Shown here: in pieces, positions 25,385-34,841 of the stretch
Position numbering within the stretch: position 1 is the stretch's first letter
How the letters are laid out: each line of letters starts with the position of its first letter
Assembly: GCA_031415135.1 (NCBI GenBank)
Contig: JANORB010000019.1
Coordinates: 1 to 64,000 of the forward strand
Reading direction: 5' to 3'
Length of the DNA stretch: 64,000 bases
Source of the DNA: LGRD01 sp031415135
Lineage (GTDB): Bacteria; Pseudomonadota; Gammaproteobacteria; Burkholderiales; Burkholderiaceae_C
The notes under the pieces: generated by a model
What the model saw: the letters and a program-made list of their open reading frames with translations, nothing else
What the model was told of the DNA's origin: nothing
The model's database searches: none
Translations under genes and position numbers: made by a program

Positions 25385-25845
25385 GGCAACAACCCCCGCC
25401 CGCGCTCGGTGTGCGCGCTGAATCGAACCTGGCGTTGTTCGTCGGCGGCGGTGTCGATGGTGATCACCAGGTCGGCTGTGGGCAACAGGCCCGCCGCCTT
25501 GTCGGGCCATTCGGCCAGCTTCAGGCCGGCATCGGCAAACACATCGCGAAAGCCGGCGTCTTCCCATTCCTGGGGGTCGTTGAAGCGGTAGAAGTCGAAG
25601 TGCCGGATGGTCATGGCCGGCAAGTCGTACGGCTCCATCACGGCGTAGGTCGGGCTCTTGATCGTGCCGGTGACACCGAGCGCCCGCAACAGGTAGCGCG
25701 CGAAGGTGGTCTTGCCGGCGCCCAGCGGGCCTTGCAGTTCGATGAATGCGTTGTCGATGCCGGGTTGCTGCGCCAGTGCCGCCGCGCAGGCGGCGCAGGC
25801 GGACTCGTCGGGCCACAGAAGGGAGCGGGTTTCTAGAATGGACAA
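25381..25845 (-). CDS. tsaE: tRNA threonylcarbamoyladenosine biosynthesis ATPase TsaE
   Basis: About 154 residues. The P-loop GPLGAGKTTFARYLLRALG and the SPTYAVMEPY and HFDFYRF segments identify TsaE, which acts with TsaB and TsaD to form t6A37 on ANN-decoding tRNAs. TsaD is encoded at 53943. The only plausible starts are non-ATG: TTG at 25845 gives the family's length and directly abuts the ATG of the divergent queG gene with no base between. The start is therefore uncertain. It overlaps amiC by four bases. Confidence 0.88.
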   Translation of the reverse strand: MSILETRSLLWPDESACAACAAALAQQPGIDNAFIELQGPLGAGKTTFARYLLRALGVTGTIKSPTYAVMEPYDLPAMTIRHFDFYRFNDPQEWEDAGFRDVFADAGLKLAEWPDKAAGLLPTADLVITIDTAADEQRQVRFSAHTERGRGLLP

Positions 25846-26925
25846 ATGACCGATGCTCGAATGGTTGATGGGCAAGCGCTGCTGACACAGCTGCGCGGCT
25901 GGGCCACGCAACTGGGATTTTCCCAGATCGGTGTGGCCGATGTGGACTTGTCGTCCGCGGAAGCCGGCCTGCTGGCGTGGCTGCACAACGGATTTCACGG
26001 CGACATGGCCTACATGGCGGCGCACGGGCTCAAGCGCGCGCGGCCGGCCGCACTGGTGCCGGGCAGCGTGCGCGTGATCACCGCGCGCATGGACTACCTG
26101 CCGCGCGCCACGCCGCAGGACTGGCAGGCCGTGGAATGGCGTGGCCTGCAAGACCCTGGGCACGCCAGCGTGTCGACGTATGCGCGTGGCCGCGACTATC
26201 ACAAGGTGATGCGTTCGCGGCTGCAGGCCCTGGCCGATCGGCTCGCCGATGCGGTGGGCCCGTTCGGCCACCGTGTGTTCACCGATTCGGCGCCGGTGCT
26301 GGAGGTGGAACTGGCCTCGCGCAGCGGCATCGGCTGGCGCGGCAAGCACACGCTGGCCCTGAGCCGCGAGGCCGGCTCGATGTTCTTCCTGGGTGAAATC
26401 TGCATCGACCTGGCGCTGCCGGTCACACCCGCCGTGGCGCCGCATTGCGGCAGTTGCAGCGCCTGCATCGACGTGTGCCCGACCCGGGCCATCGTGGCGC
26501 CGTACCGGCTCGACGCGCGGCGCTGCATCTCCTACCTGACGATCGAACACGACGGGCCCATCCCGCTGGAGTTGCGCGCGTTGATCGGCAACCGAATCTA
26601 CGGTTGCGACGACTGCCAGCTAGTCTGCCCCTGGAACAAGTACGCCCAGCGCAGCGGCCTGCCGGATTTCGACGCCCGCGCACCGGTGAGCAAGGCCACC
26701 CTGTTGCAGCTGTGGTCGTGGGACGAAGCCGAGTTCCTGCGCTGCACCGAGGGCAGCGCGATCCGCCGCATCGGCTTCCAGCGCTGGCAGCGCAACCTGG
26801 CCGTGGCGCTGGGCAACGCCTTGCGCGCCGGCGCGGATGAGGGCGTGAGGCACGCTTTGCGTGAACGCTGTGACGACGCCAGTGCGTTGGTGCGGGAACA
26901 CATCGCCTGGGCGCTGGCGGCCTAG
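25846..26925 (+). CDS. queG: Epoxyqueuosine reductase
   Basis: A 359-residue cobalamin- and Fe-S-dependent enzyme for the last step of queuosine formation in tRNA. Two 4Fe-4S motifs are seen, CGSCSACIDVCPTRAI and YGCDDCQLVCPWN, with a further conserved CISYLTIEHDG segment between them. The C-terminal HEAT-like part (IRRIGFQRWQRNLAVALGN) is complete. It is divergent from tsaE. With TsaE and TsaD it makes three tRNA-modification genes in the window. Confidence 0.93.
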   Translation: MTDARMVDGQALLTQLRGWATQLGFSQIGVADVDLSSAEAGLLAWLHNGFHGDMAYMAAHGLKRARPAALVPGSVRVITARMDYLPRATPQDWQAVEWRGLQDPGHASVSTYARGRDYHKVMRSRLQALADRLADAVGPFGHRVFTDSAPVLEVELASRSGIGWRGKHTLALSREAGSMFFLGEICIDLALPVTPAVAPHCGSCSACIDVCPTRAIVAPYRLDARRCISYLTIEHDGPIPLELRALIGNRIYGCDDCQLVCPWNKYAQRSGLPDFDARAPVSKATLLQLWSWDEAEFLRCTEGSAIRRIGFQRWQRNLAVALGNALRAGADEGVRHALRERCDDASALVREHIAWALAA

Positions 26926-27043
26926 CGCCAACGCGGCTGTTGTGCCCGCGACACGCCGGCCCGGGCAGCCTGCGTTCGGCGCTTGACGGTGGCATGGCGA
27001 TTGCGAAAGATGCGTCCGCCCCTCCACCTTTCGGAGCACTTTC

Positions 27044-29356
27044 ATGCCCAAGCCTGCCTCCAGATCCACCGTTGCGACCGCAGCCTTCGCGCTCCGGCCT
27101 TTGCCCTGCTTGCTGGCCCTTGCGTTCGGTGCGGGCGTGCAGCCGGCCTTTGCGCAAGACGCCAAGCCGGCCGAGCCCGGCGCGGTCGGGGTTTTGCAGC
27201 CGGTGTCGGTGACCGCCGAGCGGCGCAGCGAAAACATCAAGGACGTGCCCAGTTCCATCTCCACATTGAGCGGCGACACGCTGGACGTGCTCAATTCCGG
27301 TGGGCAGGACATCCGCCAGCTGGCCGGCCGTGTGCCCAGCCTGAACATCGAATCGTCGTTCGGGCGGGCGTTCCCGCGCTTCTACATTCGCGGCTTCGGC
27401 AACACCGATTTCGACCTGAACGCATCGCAGCCGGTGTCGCTGATCTTCGACGAGGTGGTGCAGGAGAACCCGATCCTGAAAGGCTTTCCGGTGTTCGACC
27501 TGGAACGCATCGAGGTGCTGCGCGGTCCGCAGGGCACGCTGTTCGGCCGCAACACGCCGGCCGGCGCCGTCAAGTTCGAGTCCGCCAAACCGACGCGCAA
27601 TCTCGAAGGGTATGGCAGCTTGTCGTTCGGCCGCTTCGGCAGCCTGAATGCCGAGAGCGCAATCAACATTCCGTTGAACGACAACTGGGCGGCGCGCGCA
27701 TCGGCGCAGGGGCAGCACCGCGACGACTGGGTCAGCAACACCGTGCCCACCGGCCAGACCCAGAAGTTTGAAGCATATGACGACGTGGCCGCCCGGCTGC
27801 AGCTGCTCTACAAGCCAAGCGCCACGTTCAGCGCGCTGGCGAATTTTCATGCGCGCGATCTGAACGGCTCGGCGCGCCTGTTTCGCGCCAACATCATCAA
27901 GCCCGGCACCAACGACCTGGTGGACGGCTTCGATGCCTCGAAAATTTCCACCGACGGCAAGAACGAGCAAAGCCTGAAGCAGGCCGGCGGCAACCTGCGG
28001 GTGCGCTGGAACCTGGGCGACGTGGGCTTGAGCTCGATCACCGGCATCGAGGCGGTGCGGGCCTACAGCCGCGGTGACATCGACGGCGGCTTTGGCGCGG
28101 TGTTCCTGCCACCCGGCCAGTCCGGCCCCGGCGTGATTCCGTTCGACGCCGAATCGGCCGACGGCATGCCCGACCACCGGCAATTCACGCAGGAGTTCAG
28201 GCTCGAATCCACCGGCAAGGGGCCGTTCAAGTGGCAGGCTGGCCTGTACTACTTCGACGAGTCGCTCAACATCGACAGCTTCAACTACTCGTCGCTGGGC
28301 GGCGGCGTGCAAAACGGCTACGCCACACAAAGCCAGGACAACAAGGCGTATGCGCTGTTCGGCTCGGCGAACTACGACGTGAGCGACGCGCTCAAGCTGC
28401 GCGGCGGCCTGCGCTACACGAAGGACAAGAAGGACTTCGTGGCCGACCGCCTGGTGGCGCCGCCCTTCAGCCCCACCTTCATCGGCCGCCTGAGCACCGC
28501 GACCAGCGCCTCCAATGTCAGCTGGGACGTGAGCGGCACCTACGCCGTCGACAAGAACACCAACGCCTATGCGCGCGTGGCCACCGGCTTTCGCGCGCCG
28601 TCGATCCAGGGCCGGCTGCTGATCGGCGATTCGCTCTCGGTGGCTGATTCGGAGAAAGTCACCTCGGCCGAGGCCGGCATCAAGGCCGATCTTCTGAACG
28701 GCCGCGCCCGGCTGTCGTTCGGCCTGTTCCAGTTCACCATCAAGGACCAGCAGCTCACCGCGGTGGGCGGCGGCGCCAACTTCAACCGCCTGGTGAATGC
28801 CGACAAGACCCTGGGTCGCGGCGCGGAAATCGACCTGCAGGCGTTTGTCACCGACAACCTGCTGGTCAGCCTGGGCGGCAGCTACAACAAGACCCAGATC
28901 AAGGACCCCAAGCTGCGTGTCGACGGCTGCGCCAGTGGCTGCACCTTGCTCGACCCGGTGACGGCACCGGCCGACCCGGCCAACGGCAAATTCGCGCCGA
29001 CGGTTTCGATCAACGGCAATTCATTGCCCCAGGCGCCCAAGGTGGTTTTCAACTTCACCGCGCGTTACGGCATTCCCGCCGCCAGCGGCGGTGAGTGGTT
29101 TGTCTTCACCGACTGGGCCTACCGCGGCAAGATCAACTTCTTCCTGTACGAAGCGAAGGAATACACCGGCAAGGCCTTGCTCGAAGGCGGCCTGCGGCTG
29201 GGCTACAACTGGAACAACGGCAAGTACGAGGCGGCGATCTTCGGGCGCAATATCACCAACCAGGTTCGTGTGGTCGGCGGCATCGACTTCAACAACCTGA
29301 CCGGCTTCATCAACGAACCGCGAACCATCGGCGCGCAGTTCAGGGCGGCGTTCTGA
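27044..29356 (+). CDS. TonB-dependent outer membrane receptor
   Basis: A 770-residue receptor. A signal peptide ends near AFAQ. The N-terminal VLQPVSVTAERR segment is in the TonB-box position, and the plug domain includes RFYIRGFGNTDFDLN and IEVLRGPQGTLFGRNTPAGA. The rest is a beta-barrel with a C-terminal Phe (QFRAAF), as needed for outer-membrane assembly. The LRGPQGTLFGRNTPAG signature is typical of the large receptor group of sphingomonads and burkholderias that import siderophores, vitamins or plant compounds. No enzyme neighbour points to a ligand. Confidence 0.9.
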   Translation: MPKPASRSTVATAAFALRPLPCLLALAFGAGVQPAFAQDAKPAEPGAVGVLQPVSVTAERRSENIKDVPSSISTLSGDTLDVLNSGGQDIRQLAGRVPSLNIESSFGRAFPRFYIRGFGNTDFDLNASQPVSLIFDEVVQENPILKGFPVFDLERIEVLRGPQGTLFGRNTPAGAVKFESAKPTRNLEGYGSLSFGRFGSLNAESAINIPLNDNWAARASAQGQHRDDWVSNTVPTGQTQKFEAYDDVAARLQLLYKPSATFSALANFHARDLNGSARLFRANIIKPGTNDLVDGFDASKISTDGKNEQSLKQAGGNLRVRWNLGDVGLSSITGIEAVRAYSRGDIDGGFGAVFLPPGQSGPGVIPFDAESADGMPDHRQFTQEFRLESTGKGPFKWQAGLYYFDESLNIDSFNYSSLGGGVQNGYATQSQDNKAYALFGSANYDVSDALKLRGGLRYTKDKKDFVADRLVAPPFSPTFIGRLSTATSASNVSWDVSGTYAVDKNTNAYARVATGFRAPSIQGRLLIGDSLSVADSEKVTSAEAGIKADLLNGRARLSFGLFQFTIKDQQLTAVGGGANFNRLVNADKTLGRGAEIDLQAFVTDNLLVSLGGSYNKTQIKDPKLRVDGCASGCTLLDPVTAPADPANGKFAPTVSINGNSLPQAPKVVFNFTARYGIPAASGGEWFVFTDWAYRGKINFFLYEAKEYTGKALLEGGLRLGYNWNNGKYEAAIFGRNITNQVRVVGGIDFNNLTGFINEPRTIGAQFRAAF

Positions 29357-29458
29357 GGCGGGCGCCGCCGCGTTGGGAAGCGCGGCGAACGTGAGCACGG
29401 GTCGGCGGGATGGGCCTGGCCGGCGTTGTGTCACCATGTCAACGTGCGCTCTCCCACC

Positions 29459-30055
29459 ATGACCCAGCGATTGTTCGGCGCCCTTCGCGGCGCCTTCGCC
29501 GCTGGGCTGCTGCTGGCTGCGGTCAGCGCGTCGGCCGCGCGCATCGCGGACCAGAACTTCGACGACCGGCTGCGCTTGGCCGAGACCGATCTGGTTCTCA
29601 ATGGCGTGGGCCTGCGCTCGGTCGCCTGGCTGAAGGGGTTTGCCGCCGGCCTGTACCTGCCCGAAAAGGCCGCCACGCCGGCGAAGGTGCTGGCGCAGCC
29701 GGGCCCCAAACGCCTGCAGATGAAAATGATCCTCGACGTGGAAACCAAGGAGTTCATCAAGGCCTTCGCGGTCAGCCTGCAGCGCAACAACACCGAGGCC
29801 GAGCGGGCCGGCATGAAGGACCGGGTCGAGCAGTTCAACCGCAACCTCGAAGCGATCGGCAAGGTGCGCAAGGGCGATGTGGTCAACCTCGATTTCATTC
29901 CCGGCCAAGGCCTTGTCATCGTGCTCAACGGCACACCCCGCGGCCCGTTGGTGGCCGGGGAGGACTTGTACGCCGGCCTGTTGAAGATCTTCATCGGCGA
30001 GCAGCCGGTCGACAAGAAGCTCAAGGCCGGGCTGCTGGGTCTGGCCGCGGGTTGA
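29459..30055 (+). CDS. Chalcone isomerase-like periplasmic protein
   Basis: A 198-residue protein with a Sec signal (cleavage near ASA) and the bacterial chalcone-isomerase-like domain: LVLNGVGLRSVAWLKGFAAGLYLPEKA, about residues 42-68, and later LVIVLNGTPRGPLVAG. Bacterial members are secreted and have no proven role; flavonoid isomerase activity should not be assumed. It stands between a TonB receptor and a Bug-type binding protein, both of which have their own apparent start regions. ATG 29459 is chosen because a proper signal peptide then begins. Confidence 0.8.
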   Translation: MTQRLFGALRGAFAAGLLLAAVSASAARIADQNFDDRLRLAETDLVLNGVGLRSVAWLKGFAAGLYLPEKAATPAKVLAQPGPKRLQMKMILDVETKEFIKAFAVSLQRNNTEAERAGMKDRVEQFNRNLEAIGKVRKGDVVNLDFIPGQGLVIVLNGTPRGPLVAGEDLYAGLLKIFIGEQPVDKKLKAGLLGLAAG

Positions 30056-30122
30056 GTCCGCACTGCGCTGCCGCCGTCCAGTTTCGCAATCCAGTATCAC
30101 CACCTCGAAGGAGACCCACCCC

Positions 30123-31094
30123 ATGCATCGCAGAACCCTGATCACCGTCGCCACGCTGCTCTCGCTGTGCGCCACCGCAGGCGCTTGGGCGCAGGCCTAC
30201 CCGAACAAGCCGGTGCGGCTGGTGGTGCCGTTCGCGCCGGGTGGCACGACCGACATCGTGGCCCGCATCGTCGCCGAAAAAATGGGAAGCGCGCTGGGCC
30301 AGCAGGTGATCGTCGAGAACAAGGCCGGCGGCGGCGGCTCGGTCGGCGCGATGGAGGTGATCAAGGCCCCGGCGGACGGCTACGTGCTGGGCATGGCCAC
30401 GGTGTCGACCACCGCGGCCAACCCGGCCATCAATCCCAAGCTCGCCTACAACCCGCTGACCGACTTCACGCCGATCATCAACATCGCGGCCACGCCGAAC
30501 GTGATCGCGGTGCACCCGTCGTTCCCGGCGCGGGACTACAAGGGTTTCATCGCCGAAATCAAGAAGAGCCCCGGCAAATACTCCTACGCCAGTTCGGGCA
30601 CGGGCGGCATCGGCCATTTGCAGACCGAATTGTTCAAGAGCCTGTCGGGCACGTTCATCACCCACATCCCGTACCGCGGCGCCGGCCCGGCGCTCAACGA
30701 CACGGTGGCGGGCCAGGTGCCGATCATCTTCGACAACATTCCGTCGGCGCTGCCCTTCATCAAGGACGGCCGCTTGATTGCGATCGTGGTGGCCGCCCCG
30801 GAACGGCTCGCCGCGCTGCCCAACGTTCCGACCTTCAAGGAAGTCGGGCTCGAGCCGGTGAACCGCATGGCCTACTACGGCGTGCTGGGCCCCAAGGGCA
30901 TGCCCAGGGACGTGGTCGACAAGATCAGCGCGGCGGTGAAAAAGGCGCTCGAAGACGCGGGCGCGCGCAAGCGCATCGAAGAGACCGGTTCGCTGATCGT
31001 CGCCAACACGCCAGAGCAGTTCGGTGCGCAGATCGCAGCCGAGCTCGCGGTCTACAAAAAGGTGGTCGAGCAGCAACAGCTGAAGATCGACTGA
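30123..31094 (+). CDS. Bug/TctC-family periplasmic substrate-binding protein
   Basis: A 323-residue tripartite-tricarboxylate-type binding protein with a signal peptide ending near AWAQA. Family marks are YPNKPVRLVVPFAPGGTTDI, VENKAGGGGSVGA and, later, HIPYRGAGPALNDTVAGQV. Such proteins bind carboxylates or amides. No TctA/TctB permease is next to it, which is common for the many orphan Bug proteins of Burkholderiales. A clear intrinsic terminator follows the stop codon. Confidence 0.9.
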   Translation: MHRRTLITVATLLSLCATAGAWAQAYPNKPVRLVVPFAPGGTTDIVARIVAEKMGSALGQQVIVENKAGGGGSVGAMEVIKAPADGYVLGMATVSTTAANPAINPKLAYNPLTDFTPIINIAATPNVIAVHPSFPARDYKGFIAEIKKSPGKYSYASSGTGGIGHLQTELFKSLSGTFITHIPYRGAGPALNDTVAGQVPIIFDNIPSALPFIKDGRLIAIVVAAPERLAALPNVPTFKEVGLEPVNRMAYYGVLGPKGMPRDVVDKISAAVKKALEDAGARKRIEETGSLIVANTPEQFGAQIAAELAVYKKVVEQQQLKID

Positions 31095-31117
31095 CTCGTT
31101 CGACCGGCAGCGCCAAC

Positions 31118-31146
31118 GGGGAGCCCCAGCCTGGCTCCCCTTTTTT
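31118..31146 (+). terminator. Intrinsic terminator after the Bug-family gene
   Basis: GGGGAGCC and GGCTCCCC form a perfect 8-bp stem with a 7-base loop, followed at once by six T residues. It ends just before the xerD start and so separates the two genes. Confidence 0.88.
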
Positions 31147-31157
31147 CTTGAGGCTCC

Positions 31158-32060
31158 ATGGATTCACTGCAGCTCAGCCTGGCCGCCATCGACAACTTCA
31201 TCGATGCGCTGTGGATCGAAGACGGCTTGTCGGCCAACACGCTTGCGGCCTATCGGCGCGACCTGACTCTGTACGCGCAGTGGCTTGCCGGTTCGGCGCG
31301 CCGCGAGCTGGACGCCAGCTCGGAAGTATCGCTGCGCGAGTACGCCGTGGCCCGGCATGCTGGCAGCAAGGCGACCAGCACGAATCGGCGCTTGAGCGTG
31401 TTCAGGCGCTACTTCCGCTGGGCGGTGCGCGAGCACAAGGTTTGCGCCGACCCGACGCTGAAATTGCTGGCCGCCAAGCAGCCATTGCGCGTGCCCAAGA
31501 CGCTGAGCGAGGCGCAGGTCGAGACCTTGCTCGGCGCCCCCGACGTCGACACCCCGCTCGGGCTGCGTGACCGCACCATGCTGGAGCTGATGTACGCCAG
31601 CGGCCTGCGGGTGAGCGAACTGGTGACGCTGAAAACGGTCCACCTCGGCTTGACCGAAGGGGCGCTGCGGGTGACCGGCAAGGGCGCCAAGGAGCGCCTG
31701 GTGCCGTTCGGCGAAGAGGCGCATGCCTGGCTCGACCGCTACCTGGCGCGCGCGCGCGCGGTCATCCTGAAGGGCCAGTCCAGCGACGCCCTGTTCGTCA
31801 CCGCCCGGGGCGGGCCGATGACGCGGCAAATGTTCTGGCGGCTCATCAAGCTGCACGCGTTGAAAGGCGGGGTTTTGGTCCCGTTGTCACCGCACACCTT
31901 GCGCCACGCGTTCGCCACCCATTTGCTCAACCATGGCGCCGACCTGCGCGCGGTGCAGATGCTGCTGGGGCATTCCGACATTTCGACCACCACGATCTAC
32001 ACCCACGTGGCGCGCGAGCGGCTGAAGCTGCTGCACGCGGCACACCACCCGCGGGCTTGA
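31158..32060 (+). CDS. xerD: Site-specific tyrosine recombinase XerD
   Basis: A 300-residue tyrosine recombinase that resolves chromosome dimers at dif with XerC. The N-terminal SAM-like core-binding domain is followed by the catalytic domain with Arg151 in GLRVSELVTL, the HTLRHAFATH motif, the LGHSDISTTTIYTH segment, and the nucleophile Tyr281. The length is that of XerC/XerD. The sequence LLNHGADLRAVQMLLGH is typical of the XerD branch. It begins 11 bases after a terminator. Confidence 0.92.
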   Translation: MDSLQLSLAAIDNFIDALWIEDGLSANTLAAYRRDLTLYAQWLAGSARRELDASSEVSLREYAVARHAGSKATSTNRRLSVFRRYFRWAVREHKVCADPTLKLLAAKQPLRVPKTLSEAQVETLLGAPDVDTPLGLRDRTMLELMYASGLRVSELVTLKTVHLGLTEGALRVTGKGAKERLVPFGEEAHAWLDRYLARARAVILKGQSSDALFVTARGGPMTRQMFWRLIKLHALKGGVLVPLSPHTLRHAFATHLLNHGADLRAVQMLLGHSDISTTTIYTHVARERLKLLHAAHHPRA

Positions 32061-32068
32061 ACCCGCGG
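32049..32068. other. Hairpin at the end of xerD
   Basis: CCGCGGG and CCCGCGG pair perfectly around a 6-base loop that contains the xerD stop codon. It sits between the convergent xerD and fumarase genes. There is no T-run, so it may protect a 3' end rather than terminate by itself. Confidence 0.45.
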
Positions 32069-32084
32069 CCGCCATCGGCCGAAC

Positions 32085-33611
32085 TCAAACCACCGCGACT
32101 GGAATCCTGCCGATGCGCGCCTGCCACTCCTTTGGCCCGGTGGTGTGCACCGAGCTGCCTTCGGAGTCGACCGCCACGGTGACCGGCATGTCGGCGATCT
32201 CGAATTCGTAGATCGCTTCCATGCCCAGGTCGGCAAAGCCGACCACCGTGGACTTCTTGATCGCACGCGACACCAGGTAGGCCGCACCACCCACCGCCAT
32301 CAAATAGGCGCTCTTGTGCTTTTTGATCGCCTCGATGCCGGTGGGGCCGCGCTCGGCCTTGCCGATCATGCCGATCAGGCCGGTTTGCGCCAGCATCATC
32401 TCGGTGAACTTGTCCATGCGCGTGGCGGTGGTCGGGCCGGCCGGGCCGACGACTTCGTCGCGCACCGGGTCGACCGGGCCGACGTAGTAGATGACCCGGT
32501 TGGTGAAGTCCACCGGCAGTTTTTCGCCTTTGGCGAGCATGTCCTGGATGCGCTTGTGCGCGGCGTCGCGGCCGGTCAGCATCTTGCCGCTGAGCAGCAA
32601 GGTGTCGCCGGGTTTCCAGCTCGCCACCTCGGCCTTGGTCAAGGTGTCGAGGTTGACCCGTTTCGACTTCACGTAGTCGGGCGTCCACTGCACATCGGGC
32701 CACAGGTCCAGGTTGGGAGGGTCGATGAACGCCGGGCCGCTGCCGTCGAGAACGAAATGCGCGTGGCGTGTGGCGGCGCAGTTCGGGATCAGCGCCACTG
32801 GCTTGCTGGCGGCGTGGGTCGGGTACATCACGATCTTCACGTCCAGCACCGTCGTGAGCCCACCCAGGCCCTGCGCGCCGATGCCCAGCGCGTTGATCTT
32901 GTCGCACAGCTCGATGCGCAGTTCCTCGGTCTTGTTCCGCGGGCCACGGGCCTTCAGCTCGAACATGTCGATGGGCTCCATCAGGCTTTCCTTGGCCATC
33001 AACATGGCCTTCTCGGCCGTGCCGCCGATGCCGAGGCCCAGCATGCCCGGCGGGCACCAGCCGGCGCCCATGCTGGGCACGGTCTTCATGACCCAGTCGA
33101 CCAGGCTGTCGCTCGGGTTGAGCATCACGAACTTGCTTTTGTTCTCGCTGCCGCCGCCCTTGGCGGCGACCTGCACATCCACCGTGGCGCCGGGCACCAC
33201 GGTCATGTGCACCACCGCCGGGGTGTTGTCCCTGGTGTTCTTGCGCTCGAAATGCGGGTCGGCCACGATCGAGGCGCGCAGCGTGTTGTCGGGGTTGTTG
33301 TAGCCCTGGCGCACACCCTCGTTGATGGCGTCTTCGATGCTGCCGGTGAAGCCGCTCCAGCGCACGTCCATGCCGATCTTGAGGAACACGTTGACGATGC
33401 CGGTGTCCTGGCAGATCGGCCGCTTGCCTTCGGCGCACATCTTCGAGTTGGTCAGGATCTGCGCGATGGCGTCTTTCGCGGCCGGGCTCTGCTCGCCTTC
33501 GTAGGCGCGCGCCAGGTGCTGGATGTAGTCGGCGGGGTGGTAGTACGAGATGTACTGCAGCGCGCCGGCGACGCTCTCGACGAGGTCGGCGTAGCGAATC
33601 GTGGTGGTCAT
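32085..33611 (-). CDS. Class I (4Fe-4S) fumarate hydratase
   Basis: A 508-residue fumarase of the oxygen-sensitive class I type, a TCA-cycle enzyme converting fumarate and malate. The N-terminal domain carries Cys67 (ICQDTG), Cys186 (GWCPPGMLG) and Cys278 (IPNCAATRHAHF), whose spacing matches the cluster ligands of E. coli FumA. The C-terminal domain contains GPTTATRMDKF and the end of the beta-domain. It is convergent with xerD and divergent from nhaA. It depends on Fe-S cluster supply, which the isc operon in this window provides. Confidence 0.93.
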   Translation of the reverse strand: MTTTIRYADLVESVAGALQYISYYHPADYIQHLARAYEGEQSPAAKDAIAQILTNSKMCAEGKRPICQDTGIVNVFLKIGMDVRWSGFTGSIEDAINEGVRQGYNNPDNTLRASIVADPHFERKNTRDNTPAVVHMTVVPGATVDVQVAAKGGGSENKSKFVMLNPSDSLVDWVMKTVPSMGAGWCPPGMLGLGIGGTAEKAMLMAKESLMEPIDMFELKARGPRNKTEELRIELCDKINALGIGAQGLGGLTTVLDVKIVMYPTHAASKPVALIPNCAATRHAHFVLDGSGPAFIDPPNLDLWPDVQWTPDYVKSKRVNLDTLTKAEVASWKPGDTLLLSGKMLTGRDAAHKRIQDMLAKGEKLPVDFTNRVIYYVGPVDPVRDEVVGPAGPTTATRMDKFTEMMLAQTGLIGMIGKAERGPTGIEAIKKHKSAYLMAVGGAAYLVSRAIKKSTVVGFADLGMEAIYEFEIADMPVTVAVDSEGSSVHTTGPKEWQARIGRIPVAVV

Positions 33612-33665
33612 GGGGGTTTGCTCGTTGACAATGCCTTCCAATTTTACTGAACCCGAGGGCACACC

Positions 33666-34841
33666 GTGATCGGCAGCATCAAGCGCTTCATCGCCTCCGA
33701 GTCCGCCGGAGGCATCGTGCTCGCGATCGCGGCCGTGGTCGCGCTGGTCGTCAGCAACTCGTCGCTTGCGCCGTTGTACCGTCAGTTCGTCGAGATGCGC
33801 GGGGAGCTGCGTTTCGGCGAATGGCTGGTGCTCTCGAAGCCGCTGCTGCTGTGGGTCAACGACCTGTGGATGGCGGTGTTCTTCTTCCTCGTTGGCCTGG
33901 AGATCAAGCGCGAGGTGCTGGCCGGCGAGCTGGCGTCGGTGAAACAGGCCTCCCTGCCGGCTGCGGCCGCACTCGGCGGCATGGTGGTGCCGGCACTGAT
34001 CTACGTGGCGCTGAACCACGCCGACCCGGTGGCGCTGCGCGGCTGGGCGATCCCGACCGCGACCGACATCGCGTTCGCGCTCGGCATCCTGATGCTGCTC
34101 GGCCCGCGCGTGCCGGCCTCGCTGAAGGTGTTTCTCACCGCGGTCGCGATCATCGACGACCTGGGCGCGATCCTCGTGATCGCGGCGTTCTACACCGTGA
34201 AGCTGTCGATGCCGATGCTGGCGGCGGCCGGCGCCGGCATCGTCGTGCTGGTGCTGCTGAACCGCGCCGGCGTCACGAGCATTGGGCCGTATGCGGTCGT
34301 CGGCCTGGTGGTGTGGGTCTGCGTGCTCAAGTCGGGTGTGCACGCGACGCTGGCCGGCGTCGTCACGGCGATGGCGATTCCGCTGCGCGACCGCCACGAC
34401 GGCTCGCCGCTAGAGACAGCCGAGCACGCGCTCCACCCCTGGGTCGCATTCGCGGTGCTGCCGATGTTCGCGTTCGTCAACGCGGGCGTCTCGCTGCAGG
34501 GCGTATCGCTCGGCACGCTGGCCCAGGGCGTGCCGCTGGGCATCGCGCTCGGGCTGGTGCTGGGCAAGGCCGTCGGCGTCTTCGGGGCCGCGTGGCTGCT
34601 GATGCGCATCACCGGTGCCGGCCTGCCCGAAGGCGCGGGCATGCGCCAGTTCTTCGGCGTGTGCGTGCTGTGCGGCATCGGCTTCACGATGAGCCTGTTC
34701 ATCGGCAGCCTGGCCTTCGAGGGGCAGGCCGCAGAATTCGAAACCCAGCTCAAGCTGGGCGTGCTCGGCGGCTCGTTGCTGTCGGCGCTGCTCGGGGTGG
34801 GTCTGCTGATGGGCGCGCCGCGGGCGGTGGCGGCTCAATGA
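33666..34841 (+). CDS. nhaA: Na+/H+ antiporter NhaA
   Basis: A 391-residue inner-membrane antiporter of the NhaA family with about 12 hydrophobic segments. The conserved ion-binding aspartates are in the segment around VFLTAVAIIDDLGAILVIA, and PTATDIAFALGIL is also diagnostic. It exports Na+ in exchange for protons at alkaline pH. Its last 7 bases overlap the end of the convergent yqhA-like gene. Confidence 0.93.
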   Translation: MIGSIKRFIASESAGGIVLAIAAVVALVVSNSSLAPLYRQFVEMRGELRFGEWLVLSKPLLLWVNDLWMAVFFFLVGLEIKREVLAGELASVKQASLPAAAALGGMVVPALIYVALNHADPVALRGWAIPTATDIAFALGILMLLGPRVPASLKVFLTAVAIIDDLGAILVIAAFYTVKLSMPMLAAAGAGIVVLVLLNRAGVTSIGPYAVVGLVVWVCVLKSGVHATLAGVVTAMAIPLRDRHDGSPLETAEHALHPWVAFAVLPMFAFVNAGVSLQGVSLGTLAQGVPLGIALGLVLGKAVGVFGAAWLLMRITGAGLPEGAGMRQFFGVCVLCGIGFTMSLFIGSLAFEGQAAEFETQLKLGVLGGSLLSALLGVGLLMGAPRAVAAQ

